64,000 nucleotides of DNA from Rhynchopus sp. YZ270_cl-10 (GCA_964035575.1 OZ037886.1:372001-436000), one strand, 5' to 3'. Counted from the first letter of the stretch, positions 1 to 10,657 are shown. The notes: generated from the sequence alone by a model not told the origin. Numbers and translations are program-made.

Positions 1-177
1 CTTTCGTACGCAGTCGTTCCTGCATGTGGCCCGCTATCCACAATATTGGCCATTTTATTGATGCTCTGAAAATCAAGAGATCTGAGCCACGATACAGAGT
101 GATCTACAAACGCTTGACTGATTACGGATCTAGTCTTGTCCACTGCCCTTACATTTTGTTTGTTTGTTTTTATTGAT

Positions 178-255
178 AAATTGTTGGAGTAGTGTAGTTG
201 CCTCGGTCGTGTTGCCACAGTTGTGCAATCTCCACTGTTTAAATTTTTTTGCTAA
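178..255 (+). repeat. Dispersed repeat K, copy 1
   Basis: A 75-nt motif that begins TTGTTGGAGTAGTGTAGTTG and ends near AATCTCCACTGT followed by a T run. Related copies lie at about 46917-46976 (+), 51996-52048 (-) and 61404-61452 (+). The core TTGTTGGARTAGTGTAG and the closing ATCTCCACTGT are kept while the middle varies in length. The 3' T run could be a Pol III terminator. A small RNA gene, a SINE or a MITE are all possible. Confidence 0.55.
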
Positions 256-543
256 AAATCCCTCCACTTTTCCTTTTTTTCCCCACTGTAACCTACCGAG
301 GTTGGCGACGCTGACTGCGCAGTAATTATTGGTAGCCACTGGTTGCTTAGCTTTGTTGTTGTGCTGCAAAACGTTCCTTTTTTAAAAACGGCACCAACTA
401 AAAAAAAATACGGGGGAAATAAGACCTTTTCTGCCCCAACAACAACAACAACCCCATCCTCCACCCCTCTTTTTTCATTCGTTTGCACCACGGAAGTGGT
501 ACACCCGATTATTTAGGTTTTTTTTTTTTTATTCCTTCTCTTT

Positions 544-1190
544 CAGGGCCTTAGGGTGGTCGGGGGGGTAGCCGCCAACTGCTGGTCCAAACCCGGTTTG
601 CTGGTCAATGCAAAAAACAGGTGAAAAGCACACAGTGGTAAAAAAAGACTCCCTGCCACTGCAGGGAGGTGACGCGCTTTCTCCCCTCTGATGCACAAAA
701 TCGTGAAAGGCGGGTGGGGAGGGTGAACCACAAGCCGTAGTGGGTGTCAGCCTTCGTATCAGTAACCTCAGTACATCTATAAAAGAAGCGGCAGTCATGG
801 CACCCAAAGGTTCCAGGCGAAGCCACGGTACGCAACATTTCAAAAAAATTCCCTTAAAATGGCACATTTTAACTGCCAAACTATGTCATAGGAAGGTGGG
901 TTGGCAAGATTGCGCCGCAGGCGCACGGTACGCTACTTTTTTTATTTCGCCATGCTGCATGCTTCCTTTTCCTTCGGCGTTTGACCAATTGAGTCGCGTT
1001 CTGGTCTCCCACGGTGGGCCCTTGAGCCCCCAGGGTCTCTGCATCTGTGACACACCCGACTGTTCTGGTGGGATTCTCAAAAAAAAATCTCAAAAAAAAT
1101 CTATTGTTATTTTTTTTTTTTAGACCCGGACCAGCAATACCTAGGGTTGCTGGTCCGCTGACCAGCAAAAAGTACCACCCTAAGGGCCTG
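544..1190. mobile_element. Non-autonomous hAT-like MITE
   Basis: A 647-bp element bounded by perfect 17-bp inverted repeats (CAGGGCCTTAGGGTGGT at 544-560, its complement at 1174-1190). It is flanked by an exact 8-bp duplication, TTCTCTTT at 536-543 and 1191-1198. Ends starting CAGGG and an 8-bp target duplication are typical of hAT transposons. No transposase frame is present, so it would need a transposase in trans. The right end lies 10 bp from the stop codon of the WD40 gene, so it probably sits in that gene's 3' UTR. Confidence 0.85.
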
Positions 1191-1199
1191 TTCTCTTTT

Positions 1200-3217
1200 T
1201 TAAAACTTTGCAGTCTTTGCTCGTCTCCGGAGGGGGGAGATTGGGGTGACTTCTACTTCATTGGAGTCTGCGCAGACGAGCGACGAGCGACGTCGCACAC
1301 GCGGTGGAGGGTCACTGGGGACTAAACTGCTGCTCGCACCACCACCACCACCCTCACCACCATCACCATCACCACCACCATCACCACCACCAACCTCATC
1401 AGCAACGTCGTCGTCCCCTTTTTCCTTTTCTTTCTCCTTCTCCTCTTTTTCACCATCAGAGTTATTTGCATCCTCCAGAGGCGGCGTTCGCGGCGCTAAG
1501 GGCGGCACATCATCTTCGATACACGACTGGTCTTCATCCTGCTGCACCCTCATGTCAGAATCCGTCGACTGCCTCGGCATACGTGGTGGCGGCCGCAACG
1601 TTGCACGCACTTCTATGTCCAAAATGTACACATTGCCATTCAAATCACCCATTCCAACATAATTCCTACATGCCGTAGCGCAGGTAACCGGAGCACGTAC
1701 AGGAAAGCTGTACGCCTCAGACATATCGTGTGGGTTCATGACTCTCACGATCTTAGATGAATACGCAATGCACAGCAGTCCACCTGGTACAAACAGTGCG
1801 GTTGTGAAACGAAGTTTGTTGGCGCGTGGTGACGGAACCGTTTCAATGACCTCGCCCACTTCGTGCTCTCCTTCGACAGTCATAGAGTGGTAGATGCCGC
1901 CAGACTGTGCGGACCACAGTGCACACAGCTTTGAGTCTAAACTCACGATGTAGCGGTTGCAGTGCGAGAAATAGCAGGAGCGGATGCCGGAAGCGTGCCC
2001 TTCGAGTTTGAATTGGACAATCCCGGTGCGTGCTTCCCAGACGTAAAGAGAAGAGTCGCGTGCTCCGGAGATGATCCGTTTTGAGTCGGGGCTGATTTCA
2101 ACGGAGAGTACAGTGGAGCCGTGTTCTTTGAAGGTGACGATCTGTTTTTTTTGCTGCAGATTTCGTACAATAACGCGGCCAGAATTGACCCCATCGTCGG
2201 AAATCTGTTCCGCAGCGACGACCACCAGAGACCCATCCGGGCTGATGCGGACGCCGATGACAAAGAGCTCGCTGCCTTCCGCACCTTCTATGCGCACGCT
2301 CTTCTTGCAGCGGTACGTCGTCATATCCCATATCAGCACGGTGTCAGATTGATCACACGTCACTAACGCCTGGGAATTAGAAGAAAAGGAAAGATCGCAC
2401 GGTGCGTCCCCATTGAAACCACGGTTTGCAAGCGATCCGATACGCTTCCCTGTCTTTGGGCAGATGCACCGCAGGAGGAGTTGCCGTCCCTCTACACCGT
2501 CCCCGGTGACCAGCATGCGTCCGTCTGCAGACATGCCCACGATTCTCACCGGGCGTCCATGCCCTATGAGGTGCCGCAACCCAAAGTTGGTCACCTTCGA
2601 ATGTACCAAATGCTTCTGCAGCATGTCCGTCGCAGCACCGTTGAAATGCCTGGGCACGCTTTGTTCCAGGTCCTCTATGCTCATGTTCACACTGCTCTGT
2701 ACGGTGGGCAGATCGTCCGCCGATATTTGTATTACAAGCCGCCCTATGTCGCAGGAAATATGCAGATCAATTGGTTTCGCGTCTTTCGAGTCTTTGCTCT
2801 GCACCTTCCCTATTTTCTCTGAGGGTGTGATTGGAGTGTTGAGTTCAGACTCTGATGCGCCGGTGGAGTTGGAGCTAGAGTTGTTTGCGCTGTCCTTGTT
2901 GTCATCGTCCTGGGGTGCTATGAAGGGTGTCTGCTGGATGACAGGGTTCCCGCCTGCCTTCTTCCCTTTTGATGCGGTGGACGAAACGTCCTCCGACTCC
3001 ACATCGATTATCTCGTCGTCCACAATAGGCGGCGGAGGGAAGAACGGCAACGGCAACGGCGGGGGGTGCCACACCACCTTCAGCCCCTTCATCAGACTCC
3101 ATAGCACAACACGCGAGTCAGGGCTCGCATCCTCGAAGTTGCAGATCAAACGCAGCGGGTCAAACAGACGCACCGAGGTATGGTTATCAGTAAACGGCAC
3201 CACTGCTGAAGAGGAGT
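1200..3217 (-). CDS. WD40-repeat protein, main exon (5' end incomplete)
   Basis: An open exon of about 670 residues on the minus strand. It has a proline-rich stretch and Ser/Asp-rich linkers, then a beta-propeller with WD40-type repeats (for example HGSTVLSVEISPDSKRIISG and SLYVWEARTG; LIWD and ALWS strand ends). The C-terminal tail is acidic, Lys/Glu- and Gly-rich, ending in basic RRRAKTAKF. WD40 propellers are protein-interaction scaffolds; no specific partner can be named. An ATG further upstream stays in frame, but the sequence at 3218-3275 looks like an intron end (a branch-like TACTATCAAC, a T run, then CAG), so translation probably starts in an upstream exon. The exon enters in phase 1. 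Confidence 0.75.
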
Positions 3218-3726
3218 CTGAAAAAATAATTGGTTTTTTGAAATTTGTCATATGCAATAAGTTGATAGTATATGGTGAGGGATCAATGTATCTTTTTATG
3301 GCGTTTTGCAAAACGTAGAAAAAGAAAAGTAAAATGCTTCGTGCACAAATCGAAACTTCAGTAGATTGGTTTCTGACATTAACCCTGTTTCAGTCCTAAG
3401 AATCATACAGTTGTATTCGAAAGGGTGGACATCTTCAGTGATTTCCCTTTGGGTAATTGGTGTTGAAGGTTTGAAAGAAAGAGATGGGATTTTGAAATCC
3501 CAATATATACCGCTGAAATGAATTTTTACTTTTTGAAAAATACCTGGATTGCATTTTGGGTCCATGTCTCGTATTTCGCAGAGGCTTTTGTGGTGGAAAT
3601 TTGATGTCGCATCTTGCCCAGATGGCCCAGGGACAATGGAAAGCGCCTGTTATGGGGGGAAGGTGGTTTGTATGAAGCATTGGGGGGGAAGGATGGTGGT
3701 GGTGGGTGGTGGTGGTGGCAGAATAC

Positions 3727-3792
3727 CTTGCCAGATCGTATAGAGTCGCTGTTGCTGTCGCTTGAGTCGGCGGAGCTGGCGCCGCAACCCAT
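3727..3792 (-). CDS. Possible 5' exon encoding a myristoylated N-terminus
   Basis: ATG at 3792 opens a frame starting MGCGASSADSS, a classic N-myristoylation (and possibly palmitoylation) leader. It runs 22 codons to a donor-like AAG/GTATTC at 3726. The position, upstream of the WD40 exon on the same strand, suggests a 5' exon of that gene. However, this donor is phase 0 while the WD40 exon acceptor at 3217 is phase 1, so an extra exon or another donor would be needed. The frame also stays open to 3526. Transcript data are needed to decide. Confidence 0.35.
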
Positions 3793-4277
3793 GATGGGCG
3801 CTTAGTTGTTGAAAGTGCTGTTAGGGGGTCACACACGGCCCCCCAAAAAAAAACAGCAGCCAGAACCCCCTCTCCCCCCTCTTTCGCCTCTCGTAAAAAA
3901 AGGAAGGCAAAAACAAAAGACGAATCAGTTTTCACCTATTGCAGTCTACGCCATGTCTCATCTCCCCTCCAAGTGTTGTTATGTTGTTATGTGATTTTTT
4001 GTGTACTGTGTGCGCAAACACCTGAAGTTTTTTTTGTGAGTAAAGGGAGGGGAAGTAAAGCAAAATAAAAATTCAAATTTTCAGCTATTTATTTGTTTCA
4101 CTCGGTTTCAACGCCTCATTTTTTTGGAGTCATTCGTTGTCACACAATGACAAAAAAAATCTACCAACAAATAACAAAACTTTCCACACAAGCCACCTAA
4201 TTTTTTGACCCATCCTTGCCGATTTTTTACCGGGTGTTAAAAACGACTGGCAAAACACCAACAAACACAGCAAAATC
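3793..4277. other. Intergenic, no gene seen
   Basis: A/T-rich spacer with homopolymer runs and no frame showing domain-like composition. I see no repeat family here apart from the foldback element that starts at 4282. Confidence 0.5.
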
Positions 4278-4281
4278 AAAT

Positions 4282-4888
4282 GGGTCGATTTCAAAACCCC
4301 CCCCCCCCCCCCCCAAAAGTTCTTTTTTGTCTTTTTCATGATATAGGCAGTTTTTTTGCAGTCTGAGGTCCGGAACCGCCCCAAAAACGATTTTCTGGGA
4401 GGTTTTGGGTGGTTTTGGGGCGAAATGGACCTTTTTTGACCATTTTTATGGTATTTTTAGGCTGTTTTTGGCCCTTCTTCTTACACAGCCTATTGGGGGT
4501 CAAAATAGCTATTTTTGACCAAAAAACACAATTTATTTGACGCCAGGAGGCCTCCGTTGGCCCAAATATATCCCAAAAATGGGCTGTGAGCCCAATCCGA
4601 CCTGTTTTGGGCACATTTGGCACTTTTCTTGGTGCTTATTTGATGTTTTTTGGTCAAAAATAGCTATTTTGACCCCCAATAGGCTGTGTAAGAAGAAGGG
4701 CCAAAAACAGCCTAAAAATACCATAAAAATGGTCAAAAAAGGTCCATTTCGCCCCAAAACCACCCAAAACCTCCCAGAAAATCGTTTTTGGGGCGGTTCC
4801 GGACCTCAGACTGCAAAAAAACTGCCTATATCATGAAAAAGACAAAAAAGAACTTTTGGGGGGGGGGGGGGGGTTTTGAAATCGACCC
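4282..4888. mobile_element. Foldback element, family A, copy 1
   Basis: A 607-bp near-perfect palindrome. It begins GGGTCGATTTCAAAACC with a C run and ends with the complement (a G run, then GGTTTTGAAATCGACCC). Target duplications AAAT lie at 4278-4281 and 4889-4892. The two arms meet near 4590, so a single strand would fold into a hairpin of about 300 bp. Both strands show short open frames that mirror each other, a by-product of the palindrome. A second copy lies at 10658-11258. No transposase is encoded. The 4-bp duplication with GGG ends faintly recalls Sola-type elements, but the superfamily is not established. Confidence 0.85.
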
Positions 4889-5027
4889 AAATGCAAAAGG
4901 CTAGACCATCCTTCCCCTCCTCCCCTCCCCCCCTCCATCAGAAAACTGACGATTTCCCCACTTCCTCTTCTCCTCTCCCCCCCTCTTCTCCACTAAAGGG
5001 ACAAAAAAAATCCTCATTTTTTCCATT

Positions 5028-5942
5028 TTATGGCGCTTGATCACCTAGAACCGCGATGAAGCTTAATGAAAAATTGACGAGGAGGCCAAGCGCAACGCCG
5101 GTTTGGAGAAGCCACTCGGATCTGAGGTATGCAAGCGAGGAGAGCCCGCCGAAGAAGCCTGCGAGGTAGCCGAACCCCACTGCCTCTGGCTCTACGGACG
5201 GCGTTTCTGGGGGGTCAACTTCCAAGGTTATATTCGCATCATTTGGAGTAGCATAACGAGCCGCACTACTACCCCCACCACCACCTCCTCCTTGCTGGGT
5301 ATCACCTCCACCCCCACCATCACCCCCAGCCCCCATCCCATCCAACCACGCATCCTCCATATTCAAAGCAGTCTGCTCACTCCCCTCTGCCCCATTCTCT
5401 CTAAACAACGAATCCCGCGCACTCAGAAATTGCGACCTCATCGCAGTGATCTCCTCTCTCGATATCCCTGCGTCGATAAGACGGTCAAATCCACGTAAAA
5501 TCCCGCTATTTTGTTCGGCAGAAGGGGTATCAGACGTATCCGCAGGCACTGCAGAAATCATACAATGTACCACTTCGTTTTGAAGAAGAGTGTGTTTAAG
5601 GAGATGATCCGAAAGGTTCTGTCCTCGGCTAATAGGTTTGACAGCAAGAATGACCTGGGGTTGGTGCCGTTCGAGGGCAGAAGAGATTGATCGGATTGCA
5701 GGGAGATTCAATACCGCGCGTTTAAAATGCGCAACCCCTCTCCGTCTGTCCACTGCAAGCGGTGTAGACAGTCCCCTCTGTATCAACCCCAATACCTCCC
5801 CTGAAGCAGCGCTTCCATCAGCAAATGTACCCCGTACCTCATTAAGCCCATTAAACACCACCTTCACTTCTACTTCAATCATTGCATCAGTAAACTGCGG
5901 GGAAGAAGGTACCGGGTGTATCGCAGGGTCATTTCGGCTCAT
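5028..5942 (-). CDS. Dsc3-like ubiquitin-like membrane protein (DUF2407 type)
   Basis: 304 residues from the ATG at 5942 (MSRNDPAIH); a pyrimidine-rich TTTCTTAG just upstream (about 5988) suits an SL acceptor. An N-terminal region (about 20-130) starting IEVEVKVVFNGL is compatible with a ubiquitin-like fold. The middle carries RGFDRLIDAGISREEITAMR, then SQFLSARDSLF and EDAWLDGM, which match the pattern I recall for the C-terminal part of fungal Dsc3/DUF2407 proteins. A Gly/Ser linker follows, and then two hydrophobic helices (about 255-300). Dsc3 is a subunit of a Golgi/ER membrane E3 ubiquitin ligase. Here the role is inferred from motif likeness only. Alternative: another ubiquitin-like membrane protein of the TMUB type. 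Confidence 0.65.
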   Translation of the reverse strand: MSRNDPAIHPVPSSPQFTDAMIEVEVKVVFNGLNEVRGTFADGSAASGEVLGLIQRGLSTPLAVDRRRGVAHFKRAVLNLPAIRSISSALERHQPQVILAVKPISRGQNLSDHLLKHTLLQNEVVHCMISAVPADTSDTPSAEQNSGILRGFDRLIDAGISREEITAMRSQFLSARDSLFRENGAEGSEQTALNMEDAWLDGMGAGGDGGGGGDTQQGGGGGGGSSAARYATPNDANITLEVDPPETPSVEPEAVGFGYLAGFFGGLSSLAYLRSEWLLQTGVALGLLVNFSLSFIAVLGDQAP

Positions 5943-5989
5943 TAAAAAGGAAAGCCTCGGGGGGGTGTTTAATCTCAAAAAGAGCTAAG

Positions 5990-7016
5990 AAATGTAAAAA
6001 GGAAGTGTGCAAAAACGAAAAACGCCGGAAGCAGGGTGCTATGGAAATATAGGGGTCGGAGTTGATGACCTCGATGTTTTGTCACCTTGAAAGTAAAATA
6101 GTGTGTGTGGGGGTTGTGTTTTTTGTCGCGAAGCGAGGGGGGGTTCTCTAAATAGTGTGTAGACTGTGGTGTGGAGGATTGATGAGGGGGATGTGCAGCG
6201 GGGAGTAAAGAAACGTCGCATTAAATGGTGCTTCGGAAGTCGGTCAACGACCTGTCAATATCGACCCCTCCCGGAGCACCATTAAAGCAAAGTCACATAG
6301 TAAGATAAGCCTTAGCCTCGATAGCTTGGATTTGATCCCTCTTCAGCACCCAAAAAAAAAAAACGATCGACAAACAAAAAAAAAAAGACAAAAATAAAAT
6401 CCCCCTTTTTTTTCAGAGACTACCGATGATGATACCCTCATTATCGAACACACAATTTTTTTTTTTTTTTGTAGTATTCAACAATTATTCTGTCAAAACA
6501 GTATTTTTCCCTCTTCGATGAAGTCCACGATGGACAAACTCCCTTGGGGTTTAACTTCCGCATTTTGTGCCCTTTTTTCCACTCGGGAGGCGGGGTGGGA
6601 CATTGTTCAATTCGATAGTGCCTGGTCTGAAGGCTTTGGTAGGTTGCCATATGAACTCCCAAACACCCCCCTTTATTTTGTCTTTTATTCGTTTGGTTTT
6701 GATTGCACCCTCCCCGTTTTCTCTCAATCCCAAATCCCCAACCCATTTTTCCATACCCCACTATGTGCCTCTGCACTCGAGAAGGGAAAATGCCCCCAAA
6801 AAAAAGAGGGAAAAAAAAAAGGCAAATATTCTCCCCTCTACCCAAAACCCCCCCAGTCAAAACCGTTGTAACATTTTTGTTTTTGTGTATTGTACGATCA
6901 GGGCTATTTCTTTTTGGTGCTGTGTTTCGCCAACATCAGTGGCGCTTTGGCTCTACAAACATTTTCACATATTTTTTTTTTGCAGCAATATTTAAAAAAA
7001 AGAAATTATGTCACGC
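5990..7016. other. Intergenic stretch with one hairpin motif
   Basis: Apart from the hairpin at 6224-6285 I see no supported gene. The + strand at 6518-6634 holds a short open stretch (starting MKSTMDKLPWG) that ends at a donor-like GGTAGGT; it could be a small exon, but nothing else supports it. Confidence 0.4.
6224..6285. ncRNA. Conserved hairpin motif I, copy 1
   Basis: ATGGTGCTTCGG at 6225-6236 pairs with CCGGAGCACCAT at 6271-6282. The loop contains CGGTCAACGACCTGTCAATA and then TCGACCCCTCC. A second copy at 46412-46485 keeps loop and stem with an internal length change. Both sit upstream of minus-strand genes (Dsc3-like here, the EF-hand gene there). This may be a structured small RNA, a UTR element or a tiny MITE; the retained loop argues for more than a plain inverted repeat. 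No known RNA family is recognised. Confidence 0.5.
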
Positions 7017-7536
7017 TCATGCGTGTCCCGCCTTCTCGTCGTTCCAGTGAACCTGGGGCAGGTTGCCATCCTTGTCAACACCCTGATCACGCACGTTGTC
7101 CCAAAGGTTGACGAGCAGGAAGTACGCCGGGTATGCGCTGTGAAAAGAAAAAAAAGATGTGGTACCGAAAAAGGGGGGTTTTGACAAACAGAAAGCAAAA
7201 AATAGTAACCCTGATAGGTAAAAGGAAAAAAAGGTTTTTCCGTTGATTGCACAATTACCCTGTTGGAGTGGGTGATTGGCAGACCGTATCTGAGGAACTA
7301 TTTCTCCTTTAAGCTACGATTGTAGGTATATAAAATAAAACAACATACAGAAGGAGTGCAGTGGTGACCCACTTCCTCGACTTTGTTGCGTCAACGTCCT
7401 CCTCGATGTATCCCATTCTCTCAGCGTGGTAGGTAGGGTCGATGAAGGTGCGCACCCAGTCCACCACACCAGCGTCCTTGTGTCCGGGGCGTGGTGCAGA
7501 GGAGCTGCACAGCCTCACCATCGAACGGCGCATCAT
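7017..7536 (-). CDS. Small single-membrane-span protein, two exons
   Basis: Exon 1 (7349-7536) starts MMRRSMVRLCSSSAPRPG and ends at a GTATGT donor (7348). Exon 2 (7017-7137) follows a TTTTCACAG acceptor. Joining them in frame gives 102 residues: a basic, Ser-rich leader that could target mitochondria, a soluble stretch (VRTFIDPTYHAERMGYIEED), one hydrophobic span across the junction (TTALLLAYPAYFLLVNLW) and a charged tail ending EKAGHA. The layout resembles accessory subunits of respiratory complexes in euglenozoan mitochondria, but no family is recognised. The 211-bp intron and the in-frame junction make the gene model good; the function is open. Confidence 0.6.
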
Positions 7537-7643
7537 TGTTTGCTTCTGTTTTCTCTTTCCTGCAATGGTGTGTGTATCGTGTCGAGGTTGATGTAGTTAC
7601 AACCAAAAAATTTTCCACAACAAAAATAATAATAATAATAGAA

Positions 7644-7743
7644 AACGACTTCAGGATAATGACAGTGAAGCATAGCCCCTCTCTCTCTCTCTCTCTCCCC
7701 TCTCTATTGACTCAGCCGCAAAGGGGTCTGAGTCGATAGAAAG

Positions 7744-7777
<34 letters not shown>

Positions 7778-7910
7778 GAGGAAATTCCACTACAACAAAA
7801 AAAACGGAAAACCACTTCAGGATAACAGTGAAGCATAGCCCCTCTCTCTCTCTCTCTTTTGATTCAGCCCCAAAGGGGTCTCAGAGAGGAGAGAGAGAGA
7901 GAGAGAGAAA
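7644..7910. repeat. Tandem imperfect repeat with CT/GA microsatellites
   Basis: Two tandem units (about 7644-7783 and 7806-7905) share CTTCAGGATAA, CAGTGAAGCATAGCCCCTCT, a CT run, a GACTCAGCC/GATTCAGCC-AAAGGGGTC palindrome and a GA run. Each unit can fold on its CT/GA arms. No coding potential is seen. The remaining sequence to 8491 shows no supported gene. Confidence 0.6.
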
Positions 7911-8491
7911 ATATGGAAGGAAATAATTGAGGGGAGGAAACTCTCAGGATGCATCAGAGGTAACTCCATAGTCCGAATTGTTGCCCTCACCGAGGCTGAC
8001 GCCACTCAAGCAAACTGTAAAAGGTTATCATCATCTGCATGGATAAGCAAAGCGGAGAAGGAAGGAAGTGTTGTTTCAGCAGGTAAATTAAGGTAGTCTA
8101 ACGTGTTTTGCGTCACCCAAAGGAAGATCAGACAAATGCCTCGTTGTGTTTCATCATGCACAGTTGTTGCTGGAGGAGCCACTCTGGAATGGGATGGGAT
8201 GGAATCTCGCACTCTCTGTGACACACAACCCCACAGAAGAAGGGGCCGTGTGTCTAAGGCATGAGGTATGCTCGGGTTCGTTGTTTGTGTTGCTGTCTCG
8301 GAGCTATATTGAGTATCACAACGGCACACTGTGTTGAACTGACAGTGCTGAGGTAATAATCCTCTGTTCTGAAAAGAAAGCTGGAAAGGGTTTGTGATCT
8401 GCTCAACTGTGTTGTTCACTTTCATGTGGTGGGAGTGGTGTGGAATGGTGCATAAAAAAATGAGAGGGGAAATCGTTGGTTTTTTGTTGGT

Positions 8492-9043
8492 TTGGCGTTA
8501 GATACGCCCTGGGCATGAAATGCGCAGATAACTGGTGTTTTTTTCATTTGGTTGTTTTCTGTTGAAAACTGTAACAACTAACGGAACGGAACGGAAACTG
8601 GTTTGGGGAAACTGTGCGTACAAAGAGGAGAGGGAACTGTGTGGGGAGAAGACTAGCGAGAAGACCTGCTTACTTTGAGACATAGAGGGTGCGGCCACGC
8701 TTCTTCAGTGCGTAGAGAATGTGCTGCACATTCACGATGAGGGCAGGTCTCGCCTCACGCACCTCCATCAGGGCGTGTGTGTCCTTCATCACCCCCTCCA
8801 CAAAGGACCGCAGGATCTCCCTTGCCTCGTCGTACACACTCGAGGCAAGACGCTTGCACCCACCACGCCGTGCGAGACGGCGGATGCTCCCCTTTGTGAT
8901 ACCACGCCCTTTGTTGTCCTTCGCACCCTTGCGCTTCTGCGATCCCGTCTTCCTGTCGGCTGCCGACACAGACTTTCCCTTTGCAGACTTTGCCGGGGCC
9001 ATTGTGTTGTGTTACTTTTTTTTTTTCAAAATATCTGTTGTGA
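8492..9043. repeat. Dispersed duplication carrying histone H4, copy 1
   Basis: About 550 bp nearly identical to 30823-31378, from TTGGTTTGGCGTTAGATACG to CAAAATATCTGTTGTG. It covers the H4 reading frame plus about 180 bp of 3' and 40 bp of 5' flank. I see one substitution in the 3' flank and small length changes in the 5' homopolymer. The surroundings differ, so this is a cassette duplication 22 kb apart, not a tandem array. Confidence 0.85.
8670..9002 (-). CDS. Histone H4 (divergent), copy 1
   Basis: 110 residues. The N-terminal half is recognisable H4: a basic Lys/Gly/Ser tail, then GITKGSIRRLARRGGCKRLA, then SSVYDEAREILRSFVEGVMKD. The last helix is unusual: where most H4 proteins have a TE-A-RKTVTAMDVVYALKR-type run, this has MEVREARPALIVNVQHILYALKKRGRTLYVSK (given here as its visible landmarks MEVREARP, NVQHILYALKK and RGRTLYVSK). 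The tail is also longer than usual and lacks the canonical SGRGKGGKG start. Role by family: partner of H3 in the nucleosome core. It is encoded by a single exon and the protein is identical to copy 2, so it could be the main H4 of this lineage or a variant. Confidence 0.88.
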   Translation of the reverse strand: MAPAKSAKGKSVSAADRKTGSQKRKGAKDNKGRGITKGSIRRLARRGGCKRLASSVYDEAREILRSFVEGVMKDTHALMEVREARPALIVNVQHILYALKKRGRTLYVSK

Positions 9044-9266
9044 AATACATTTTTTCCCCCCAATACAAAACCTAAGCAAACCAAAGCAACACTACCCACC
9101 ATCTTTATATTGCACAGAACACAACGGAGAACACCTCTCAATAATGTCACCCCCCCTCCCTTCCTACCTCAGAAAGCCTATAGAAATCGCTATCCAAAGC
9201 ACAGCGAAATCTCTGCCAAAAGTCTCTCTATGCCCTCACCAAACCAGTGGAAACTGCTTATTGTTT

Positions 9267-9297
<31 letters not shown>
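9044..9297. other. Spacer with long poly-C tract
   Basis: No gene. It ends in GTTTTG followed by about 30 C residues (9269-9297), directly abutting foldback element B1. GTTTTG-C(n) matches the outermost end of a B arm, so this may be a remnant of an older B copy. Confidence 0.5.
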
Positions 9298-9298
<1 letters not shown>

Positions 9299-10489
9299 AG
9301 GTGGGGGCAAAACCTTCAGGACGGGTGAGGCATTTTGACTTTTTTGGACTTCCGCGCAAAGTACCCACAAACCACCCCTCATACCCACCCAGAAATGGGT
9401 CAGAAACACCCTGTGACCCGAAAATCCATGCTAAGGGCGACTCAGAATATGAAAAAATGCAAAAAAATAGTGAAAAAGTGGCCTTTTGACGGTTTTGGCC
9501 ATGTTGGGTAAAATGGCCATTTTTGGACAAAAAAATCAAAAAAACAGCAAAATTTCGACGTCATGACAGCTGCTTGGGCACAAACCTACCCCAGGGAGGT
9601 CCTGTGAGTCCATTCCGACCTGTTTTGGACACTTTATAGGTACTTTTTTTGGCCGTTTTTTGGTGTTTTTAGGTCAAAAAACATCCCCGGACTATCCCCG
9701 GACTATCCCCGGACCGGACTTGCGCCCTGCTTTCAGACCCACTCTGGGCCAAAAAATGGGTGAAAACCCCCGAAAAAGCACTCCGGGAACCCAGATAGTT
9801 CCAAATATCCACCAGAAACCCACCCAAACACCTCAAAAACATGCCAGAAAAATATTTTTAAAAACACACTTTTTCAAATAAGTTATTATGGAACCTGCCC
9901 AGATGAACTTTTTGAAAAAAGTGTGTTTTTGAAAATATTTTTCTGGCATGTTTTTGAGGTGTTTGGGTGGGTTTCTAGTGGATATTTGGAACTATCTGGG
10001 TTCCCGGAGTGCTTTTTCGGGGGTTTTCACCCATTTTTTGGCCCAGAGTGGGTCCAAAAGCAGGGCGCAAGTCGCGGCCCAGGGACGTCCAGGGTAAAGT
10101 CCAGGGTATTTTTTGACCTAAAAACACCAAAAAACGGCCAAAAAAAGTACCTAAAGTGTCCAAAACAGGTCGGAATGGACTCACAGGACCTCCCTGGGGT
10201 AGGTTTGTGCCCAAGCAGCTGTCATGACGTCGAAATTTTGCTGTTTTTTTGATTTTTTTGTCCAAAAATGGCCATTTTACCCAACATGGCCAAAACCGTC
10301 AAAAGGCCACTTTTTCACTATTTTTTTGCATTTTTTCATATTCTGAGTCGCCCTTAGCATGGATTTTCGGGTCACAGGGTGTTTCTGACCCATTTCTGGG
10401 TGGGTATGAGGGGTGGTTTGTGGGTACTTTGCGCGGAAGTCCAAAAAAGTCAAAATGCCTCAAAAAAATAGGGGTTTTGCCCCCACCTA
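9298..10489. mobile_element. Foldback element, family B, copy 1
   Basis: A 1192-bp palindrome. It starts TAGGTGGGGGCAAAACC and ends with the complement GGTTTTGCCCCCACCTA; the arms meet near 9895 around a short unique loop (GTTATTATGGAACCTGCCC). The arms are about 590 bp each and almost identical, so both strands carry mirrored open frames that do not look like real proteins. Poly-C lies on both outer sides. No transposase is seen. Related copies: 10506-20615 (interrupted) and 21850-22453 (partial). Confidence 0.8.
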
Positions 10490-10657
10490 CCCCCCCCCCC
10501 CCCCCTAGGTGGGGGCAAAACCCCTATTTTTTTGAGGCATTTTGACTTTTTTGGACTTCCGCGCAAAGTACGTACAAACCACCCCTCATACCCACCCAGA
10601 AATGGGTCAGAAACACCCTGTGACCCGAAAATTCATGCTAAGGGCGACTCAGAATAT

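Noticed and set aside
2413-3318. 301-residue + strand frame opposite the WD40 gene
   Set aside because: Antisense shadow; Ser/Cys-rich without repeats or motifs, while the minus strand has WD40 features.
5028-5978. Upstream TTG start for the Dsc3-like protein
   Set aside because: The ATG at 5942 follows a good acceptor-like site; a TTG start would be unusual in a nuclear gene.
8006-8425. 139-residue minus-strand frame upstream of the small membrane protein gene
   Set aside because: Composition not protein-like, no motif, and no acceptor or donor arrangement linking it to a neighbour.
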